A stretch of DNA of 64,000 nt from Treponema sp. UBA792 (GTDB lineage: Bacteria; Spirochaetota; Spirochaetia; Treponematales; Treponemataceae), in the NCBI GenBank assembly GCA_002296965.1, contig DBIW01000010.1, positions 1 through 64,000 on the forward strand. Reading direction: 5' to 3'. A model generated the notes under the pieces. The model was not told where the DNA came from. It saw nothing but the letters and a program-made list of their open reading frames with translations, and ran no database searches. Position numbers and translations under genes: made by a program. Positions 59,546 through 64,000 of this stretch are shown one piece after another (within the stretch, counting starts at the first letter, position 1; every line of letters begins with the position of its first letter).

Positions 59546-59617
59546 GGGCCATCTAAGACTTGAACTTAGGACCAAAGGATTATGAGTCCTCTGCTCTAAC
59601 CACTGAGCTAATGGCCC
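59545..59617 (-). tRNA. tRNA with anticodon CAT, probably tRNA-Ile2
   Basis: A complete 73-base cloverleaf: acceptor GGGCCAT/ATGGCCC, D arm GCTC-AGTGGTTA-GAGC, anticodon stem GAGGA/TCCTT with loop CTCATAA, and T arm CTAAG-TTCAAGT-CTTAG. Discriminator A; no encoded CCA. The D loop and the TTGGTC-like variable region resemble E. coli tRNA-Ile2 (lysidine-modified, reads AUA) more than elongator tRNA-Met, but the sequence alone does not fully exclude Met. Confidence 0.85.
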
Positions 59618-59629
59618 GAATGTTTTTGG

Positions 59630-59659
59630 ATGATAGCATATTTCCTGTCAGTTGGTCAA
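59630..59659 (-). promoter_or_regulatory. Promoter of tRNA-Ile2
   Basis: Minus strand TTGACC (59654-59659), an 18-bp spacer and TATCAT (59630-59635), 13 bases before the tRNA 5' end. The -35 overlaps the stop codon of the upstream HAD gene. Confidence 0.6.
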
Positions 59660-60348
59660 CACTCTGAATCCAGTTCAGCAATAAGTCCCGGAAGACCGTA
59701 GATAGAGTCAAGCCGGAGCGTCTTTCCTTTCTCCGGATTTCCGCCCTGTTTTACGGCCTCCGCATCTCCGCTCAGCTTCCGTCCGTTTTTGTTTCCGACA
59801 AGAACCGCCGTTCCTCCAAGAGCCGCCCATCCGTCCGTATATTTTGTCATGTCGTCCAGAAAAAGCGTCGTCCCTATTTCCGCTCCCGTTTTTGAAAGCG
59901 CCGTCGTGTATGCCTGCGGATACGGTTTGCCCAGAAAGCCGCAGTCGCGTATGTCGCATACGGCGGAAAAAAGGTCGCCGATTCCGAGCTTCGCAAGAAC
60001 CCTGTCCGCGTGTTCCCTTGGCGCGTTTGTAAGAATGGATTTGGGATAATCCAGAGAAATCAGGAAATTCCTCAGCCCTTCCTGAGGCGGCAGCTCGTCC
60101 GCCTCGTTTTCCGGATGCACGTGGGCAAGAAATTTCTCCACGTCTGTAAATCCTTCCGCCCGGAGCCATTCAAGCGTTGTCGAATAATGCGTTATCCGGT
60201 CGGCGCGCAGACGGACGGCCTCATCCGGAGACACATTGAAGAATTCGGCGACACATTCGAGCATCCGGCGTGTTATTCCTCTGTCCATTTCGGAGGATGA
60301 CGGATAAAGTGTGTTGTCAAGGTCAAAAAGAAGGTGACGGATTTTCAT
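59656..60348 (-). CDS. HAD-family phosphatase (pyrimidine 5'-nucleotidase-like)
   Basis: The 230-residue protein is a cytoplasmic haloacid-dehalogenase phosphatase. Motif I is LLFDLDNTLYPSS with the nucleophile and acid aspartates, motif II is SILTNAPREH, motif III is GKPYPQAY and motif IV is LFLDDMTKYTDG. The small helical cap and the YPSS variant resemble yeast Sdt1-type nucleotidases. The ATG at 60348 is preferred although it lacks a Shine-Dalgarno: a perfect TATAAT ends seven bases upstream, and the ATG at 60390 lies within that promoter. The message is probably leaderless. Confidence 0.88.
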   Translation of the reverse strand: MKIRHLLFDLDNTLYPSSSEMDRGITRRMLECVAEFFNVSPDEAVRLRADRITHYSTTLEWLRAEGFTDVEKFLAHVHPENEADELPPQEGLRNFLISLDYPKSILTNAPREHADRVLAKLGIGDLFSAVCDIRDCGFLGKPYPQAYTTALSKTGAEIGTTLFLDDMTKYTDGWAALGGTAVLVGNKNGRKLSGDAEAVKQGGNPEKGKTLRLDSIYGLPGLIAELDSEC

Positions 60349-60354
60349 GCGCAC

Positions 60355-60384
60355 ATTATATGACGAACCGTCCGTTTTAAACAA
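60355..60384 (-). promoter_or_regulatory. Leaderless-type promoter of the HAD phosphatase gene
   Basis: Minus strand TTGTTT (60379-60384), an 18-bp spacer and TATAAT (60355-60360). The predicted start coincides with the ATG at 60348. The -35 lies in the last codons of the upstream zinc-ribbon gene. Confidence 0.7.
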
Positions 60385-60808
60385 GAACATCCGGATTTTT
60401 TGTCCTGTGGCAGTTCTGGCAGCCGGTTATATGGACATGGCGGCTTCCGTCCGTCCTGTTGAAGAGTCTGGCGGTCAGGTTTCCGTCCTTCGGAACTGAT
60501 TTTCCGCATACCGGGCATTTTCTTGAGAGTCCGTTTCCGCATATCGGCCAGCAGTGCGGGCAGCCGGAGATTGTGCAGAACTGGTCGGGAACATTCATCG
60601 GGCGGTACACCTTTGAAATGATGTTCTCTCCTTTTGCAAGAGGATGGCCGCAGAGCGGACATTTTGAGAATCCGTGTTTTCCCGCTGTGCCGTCCCGGTT
60701 TTTGGAACCGGTTTTCGCCCCGGAATTTTTTCTTCTGCGGATTTCGGCGTATCCGGCAAGCAGCGCGATTATCAGGGCGGCCGCAGCTCCCATCGCAAGA
60801 CAGTCCAT
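60377..60808 (-). CDS. Membrane-anchored tandem zinc-ribbon protein, function unknown
   Basis: The 143-residue protein has one N-terminal membrane helix (MGAAAALIIALLAGYAEI), a basic linker (about 24-46) and two related zinc-ribbon units. The first is KCPLCGHPLAKGENIISKVY plus CPHCWP; the second is KCPVCGKSVPKDGNLTARLF plus CQNCH. The repeat within the protein (CPxCG, about 15 residues, then a hydrophobic strand and CxxC) suggests internal duplication. I cannot name a function. It has no Shine-Dalgarno, and its -10 box ends seven bases before the ATG. purD is divergent. Confidence 0.75.
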   Translation of the reverse strand: MDCLAMGAAAALIIALLAGYAEIRRRKNSGAKTGSKNRDGTAGKHGFSKCPLCGHPLAKGENIISKVYRPMNVPDQFCTISGCPHCWPICGNGLSRKCPVCGKSVPKDGNLTARLFNRTDGSRHVHITGCQNCHRTKNPDVLV

Positions 60809-60814
60809 CCCGTG

Positions 60815-60843
60815 ATATTATTGATGGAATCATCTTTTTGCAA
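60815..60843 (-). promoter_or_regulatory. Leaderless-type promoter of the tandem zinc-ribbon gene
   Basis: Minus strand TTGCAA (60838-60843), a 17-bp spacer and TAATAT (60815-60820). The predicted transcription start coincides with the A of the ATG at 60808. Confidence 0.6.
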
Positions 60844-60919
60844 TAGAATATTCTTCCGGCTGTCATTGTCCGTGAGGAACTGTTCCCAAGGCGGTGAAGT
60901 TGTCCAAGGTGGAGGAAAA

Positions 60920-62260
60920 ATGAATATAATAGTTGTTGGCGGCGGCGGAAGAGAACACGCAATCTGCTGGAAATTGTCGCAGAGCCAGCTTGTGGACAGG
61001 ATTTTTGTTGTGCCCGGAAACGGTGGCACCGCCACGGAGAACAAATGCGTAAATGTAAATCCGAAGGACTGTGATTATATAAAGGAAGGCGAGAATCCGT
61101 GCGTTCAGATTGCGCGCCATGAGAACTGCCGGATGGCGGTGATAGGTCCGGAAGATCCGCTTGCCGAAGGTCTTGCCGATGAATTCTGGGCGGCGGAAAT
61201 TCCGTGCGTCGGTCCCAAAAAGGCGGCGGCCCAGCTTGAGGCCAGCAAGGACTTTGCAAAATCATTCATGAAGAAATACGGTGTGGCCTGCGCCGCAAGC
61301 GAGACTTTTACGGATTCCGCGTCTGCCTGCGCTTACATCCGGAAACACGGAGCACCGGTCGTGATAAAGGCGGACGGTCTTGCGGCAGGAAAAGGTGTCG
61401 TGGTCGCCGCCACGGAAACAGAGGCGCTTGCCGCGGTGGAGGACATAATGAATTCCGGGCGTGTCGGTCCGGCCGGCCGCCGTGTCGTGATAGAGGATTA
61501 TCTTGAGGGCGTGGAGATTTCCGTTCTTGCGGCGGTTTCCGTTACCCCCGAATACGCTGTTCAGGGAAACGCGGTAATCGAGCCGTTTCTGCCTGCGCGT
61601 GATCACAAAAGGCTTATGGACGGAGCAAAAGGTCCGAACACCGGCGGAATGGGAGCGGTCTGTCCGCTTGATGACGTCGATGCCGGAACCATGGAGCTGT
61701 TCAGAAAGGACATCCTGGAGCCTACGCTGAACGGACTCATAAAGGAAAAATTCGACTACCGCGGATTCATATTTTTTGGCGTGATGATAACGAAAAACGG
61801 TCCGAAGCTGCTCGAATACAATGTTCGTCTCGGTGATCCTGAGACACAGGCTGTTCTTCCTCTGATGGATTTTGATTTTGCCGCGATGTGCTGCTCCGTC
61901 ATGAACGGGACGCTGAAGAATTTTGAATTCAGGTGGAAAACAGGCTACCAGGTTGCTCCGGTGATGGTTTCCGGCGGTTATCCGGGAGCCTACAAAAAAG
62001 GAATTCCGATTGCCGTGAATGGAAAGCTGCTTGAAGGAAGAACTGCCAAAATATTCATAGCCGGAGCCGAGACGGGAAAACGCGGCGGAGACGATCTTCT
62101 TACAAGCGGCGGCCGTGTTCTTGCGTGCAGCGCATACGGAGCTACATTCCGCGAGGCATGGGAAAACGCATACTGCGGAATCTCCGCTGTGAAATTTGAC
62201 GGAGCCTTCTTCCGTAAGGACATCGGTCTTCCTGGCGCGGCGGAAAGCGGAAAACTGTAA
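60920..62260 (+). CDS. purD: Phosphoribosylamine-glycine ligase
   Basis: PurD joins glycine to phosphoribosylamine, the second step of purine synthesis. The 446-residue product has the GARS N-terminal domain (MNIIVVGGGGREHAICWKL), the ATP-grasp domain (VVIKADGLAAGKGVVVA, GPNTGGMGAVCPLDD, YNVRLGDPETQAVLPLMD) and the C-terminal domain with APVMVSGGYPG. It is slightly longer than the common 420-430. The ATG at 60920 is set by GGTGGAGGAAAA; a longer frame upstream lacks family similarity. No other pur gene is nearby. I see no clear terminator after it. Confidence 0.95.
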   Translation: MNIIVVGGGGREHAICWKLSQSQLVDRIFVVPGNGGTATENKCVNVNPKDCDYIKEGENPCVQIARHENCRMAVIGPEDPLAEGLADEFWAAEIPCVGPKKAAAQLEASKDFAKSFMKKYGVACAASETFTDSASACAYIRKHGAPVVIKADGLAAGKGVVVAATETEALAAVEDIMNSGRVGPAGRRVVIEDYLEGVEISVLAAVSVTPEYAVQGNAVIEPFLPARDHKRLMDGAKGPNTGGMGAVCPLDDVDAGTMELFRKDILEPTLNGLIKEKFDYRGFIFFGVMITKNGPKLLEYNVRLGDPETQAVLPLMDFDFAAMCCSVMNGTLKNFEFRWKTGYQVAPVMVSGGYPGAYKKGIPIAVNGKLLEGRTAKIFIAGAETGKRGGDDLLTSGGRVLACSAYGATFREAWENAYCGISAVKFDGAFFRKDIGLPGAAESGKL

Positions 62261-62379
62261 ATTATTTTGAAAACATGGAAAAGCGGAGCCGGAGGACAAT
62301 ATAAACAGAAAAACCGGTCCTGCATTTGGCGTTGCCGTTGCGGCGGCCACCGGCTGTTCGTGTGACCGTGTAACCGTGT

Positions 62380-62408
62380 TTCCCAATTCCATGTTTTTGT
62401 TATATACT
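62380..62408 (+). promoter_or_regulatory. Possible promoter of the ABC-2 export genes
   Basis: TTCCCA (62380-62385), a 17-bp spacer and TATACT (62403-62408), leaving a leader of about 70 bases. The -35 is weak. The rest of the 225-base spacer after purD holds only short imperfect GC hairpins. Confidence 0.4.
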
Positions 62409-62485
62409 GAAATGTGCTGTTCCCGGTTCCGCCTTTTCAGGACGGGAATTTCAGATAAATCCATAAACAGAATCTGGAGGACTCC

Positions 62486-63451
62486 ATGATAGAGGTTTCC
62501 CACGTTTCCCGGAATTTCGGGACGTTCCGTGCGGTAAATGACATCAGTTTTTCTATTCCTACCGGTCAGATTGTCGGTCTTTTGGGACCGAACGGTGCCG
62601 GAAAAACAACCACGATGCGGATGATTACCGGTTTTCTTGCGCCTTCCGAGGGTAAGGTTCTTATAGACGGAATGGATATTTCGGAATTTTCGGTCGAGGC
62701 TAAGAAAAAAATAGGTTATATGCCGGAATCAGCGCCTTTATACAGTGACATGATTGTGGAGGATTATCTCCGGTATGTCGCAGAAATTCACGGCGAGAAT
62801 CCGGATGAGAAGGTTCCGTTTCTGTGCGCGGAATGCGGGCTTAAAGAGGTGATGAGCAAGAATATAAGCGACCTGTCGCGCGGAAACAGGCAGCGCGTCT
62901 CGCTTGCCCACGCGCTCATGCATGATCCGGAAATTCTTGTGCTTGATGAGCCGACCGGCGGACTTGATCCGAATCAGGTTGAGGATGTCCGCGCCATAAT
63001 CAAGGAAATAGGAAAGACTCGGACGGTAATCGTGTCAACTCATATATTGAGCGAGGTCGAGATGCTCTGTAGCCGGGTGATTATAATCTCCGGCGGGAAA
63101 GTTGTGGCGGACAGTCCGACCGAGGAGCTGAAGGAGCGTTTTGGACATGAGATTTCCGTCAGGATTTCTGTTTCAGGCTGCGATCCTGACAGGCTTGTTG
63201 AAATTCTTTCTTCGGTTGAAGGCGTCGCGTCCGTGACAAAGACCCGTCCGGATTCGGTTGTTTCCGGCGGAGCGGAGCTTGCGGGGGCGATTGTCGCTGT
63301 AAAGGGAAACGAGGAAATCCGTCCGGCGCTTTTTGCCAGGCTCGTGGCCGAAGAACTTGTGATTTACGAGATGTCCGTCCAGCGCAACAGTCTTGAGGAT
63401 GTGTTCCATGTTCTTACTGCTGATAAAGGTGAGGTAAAGTCAGATGAGTAG
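62486..63451 (+). CDS. ABC-2 type transporter ATP-binding protein (GldA-like)
   Basis: The 321-residue ATPase resembles the GldA/NatA/CcmA group that powers ABC-2 exporters. Walker A is LLGPNGAGKTTTMRMITGF, the signature is the variant LSRGNRQRVSLAHAL, Walker B is LVLDEPTGGLDPNQ and the switch is VSTHILSEVE. A 90-residue C-terminal extension follows the core, as in this group. GGAGGACTCC precedes the ATG. The permease gene overlaps its end by eight bases. In gliding bacteria GldA-GldF-GldG support motility and a similar trio exists in many spirochetes; the substrate here is unknown. Confidence 0.9.
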   Translation: MIEVSHVSRNFGTFRAVNDISFSIPTGQIVGLLGPNGAGKTTTMRMITGFLAPSEGKVLIDGMDISEFSVEAKKKIGYMPESAPLYSDMIVEDYLRYVAEIHGENPDEKVPFLCAECGLKEVMSKNISDLSRGNRQRVSLAHALMHDPEILVLDEPTGGLDPNQVEDVRAIIKEIGKTRTVIVSTHILSEVEMLCSRVIIISGGKVVADSPTEELKERFGHEISVRISVSGCDPDRLVEILSSVEGVASVTKTRPDSVVSGGAELAGAIVAVKGNEEIRPALFARLVAEELVIYEMSVQRNSLEDVFHVLTADKGEVKSDE

Positions 63452-64000
63452 AAATTCTTCCCAGAAGAAACGTTGTCCTGCGCTGATAATCATGCGCCGG
63501 GAGCTTCAGTCATATTTTTCGGGGCCGACGGCCTATATTGTCACCGGACTTTTCCTTGTGATTTCCGGAATAACATTCTTCTCCACGTTCTTTATACAGA
63601 ACCGTGCCGAGCTGCGCGGATTTTTCTCCCTGCTTCCGCTGCTTCTGTCATTTTTTGTTCCCGCTCTTACAATGCGTCTTTTTGCCGAGGAGAAGCGCAG
63701 CGGTTCAATCGAGACGCTTATGACGCTTCCCGTGACCGAGTCGGATGTCGTGGCTGGAAAATACATGGCCGCCGTTGTATGCACGCTCACTATGATTGCG
63801 CCGACTCTTTTCTATGTGGTGACGGCGGCTGTTTTCGGAAGTCCGGATTACGGTCCTGTTGTCGGCGGATATATCGGCGCGGTTTTTCTGAGCGCGGCTT
63901 TCTGTGCGGTCGGAATTTTTGCGTCATCCGTTACGAAAAACCAGATTATCGCGTTTTTTACTGCGTTCATAATATGCATTGTTCTTACGATGATAGACAC
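63444..64000 (+). CDS. ABC-2 type transporter permease (GldF-like), 5' part
   Basis: The frame starts at the ATG at 63444, overlapping the ATPase gene by eight bases, and is open to the end of the window (185 residues seen). Membrane segments appear at about residues 32-50 (YIVTGLFLVISGITFFSTFF), 63-78, 106-128, 138-156 and 164-182. The block FAEEKRSGSIETLMTLPVTE after the second segment is the hallmark of ABC-2 permeases. GTGAGGTAAAG lies upstream. The C-terminal part is outside the window. Confidence 0.88.
   Translation, partial: MSRNSSQKKRCPALIIMRRELQSYFSGPTAYIVTGLFLVISGITFFSTFFIQNRAELRGFFSLLPLLLSFFVPALTMRLFAEEKRSGSIETLMTLPVTESDVVAGKYMAAVVCTLTMIAPTLFYVVTAAVFGSPDYGPVVGGYIGAVFLSAAFCAVGIFASSVTKNQIIAFFTAFIICIVLTMID

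Noticed and set aside
60345-62503. Long minus-strand open frames opposite purD (up to about 413 codons)
   Set aside because: They are the antisense shadow of purD, with no family similarity, no start context and basic, Ser/Arg-rich composition typical of reverse frames.
18500-63900. High frequency of GAATTC and TTCCG/CGGAA words outside the ribosomal operon
   Set aside because: They follow from preferred codons (GAA TTC, GGA ATT, TCC GGA) and appear in coding phase; no separate signal is needed.
1-64000. CRISPR array, insertion sequence, prophage or toxin-antitoxin pair
   Set aside because: No regularly spaced repeats, transposase, integrase or phage structural gene is visible.

Overview
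The window is a stretch of bacterial chromosome, most probably from a host-associated Treponema (Spirochaetes). This is an inference from gene order and content. The gene for EF-Tu sits directly in front of the S10 ribosomal operon, as I recall for Treponema. Small zinc-ribbon proteins, a FlgM-like anti-sigma factor, a UPF0210 protein, Znu-type metal transport, xylan-type GH43 enzymes and a very large Ig-repeat envelope protein lie nearby. Anaerobic ribonucleotide reductase and rubrerythrin indicate an anaerobe. The plant-polysaccharide enzymes suggest a gut or rumen habitat.

Layout. 1-1518: 3' part of a secreted InlB-repeat protein, followed by a strong terminator and a palindrome-rich spacer. 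1744-2749: rpsL-rpsG with its own promoter and terminator; no fusA is present. 2775-18485: a long leader, then a 15-kb translation super-operon: tuf, the S10, spc and alpha clusters, rpoA, rplQ and a 68-residue zinc-ribbon protein. It ends at an intrinsic terminator. Hairpins between genes, especially the tandem pair between secY and rpmJ, are the visible control points. 18548-20865: cls and rubrerythrin on the minus strand, the latter behind a PerR/Fur-type 7-1-7 box. 21032-26939: a large conserved protein of unknown function, then a GH43 xylosidase-like enzyme overlapping a carbohydrate esterase. 27007-33119: minus-strand genes for UPF0210, an ATPase-HD/HDOD fusion, a TrmH-type RNA methyltransferase, an iron-ADH-fold protein that has lost its metal ligands, FlgM and RsmI. 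33163-36759: a sugar ABC importer (binding protein and two permeases, no ATPase) behind a LacI-type operator. 36806-39508: nrdG-nrdD with an NrdR box.

39566-52073: the most unusual part. It is a co-directional run encoding a 1986-residue Ig-repeat protein ending in an apparent outer-membrane barrel, a coiled-coil/barrel protein, an inner-membrane protein with a periplasmic coiled coil and a degenerate HD-GYP domain, and a secreted DUF4015 glycosidase-like protein, followed by mnmE. I propose that the first four form an envelope-spanning system.

52108-64000: glmS coupled to an ANTAR antiterminator-like regulator, tRNA-Ala(CGC), a PfkB-family kinase, znuA-znuC-znuB, a second GH43 enzyme, tRNA-Ile2(CAT), a HAD phosphatase, a tandem zinc-ribbon membrane protein, purD, and an ABC-2 export ATPase with the start of its permease (cut by the window end).

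A recurring feature is that several minus-strand genes (rsmI, the HAD phosphatase, the tandem zinc-ribbon gene, possibly cls) lack a Shine-Dalgarno sequence and have a -10 hexamer ending about 7 bases before the start codon, as expected for leaderless mRNAs. All assignments come from reading the sequence; no database search was run.
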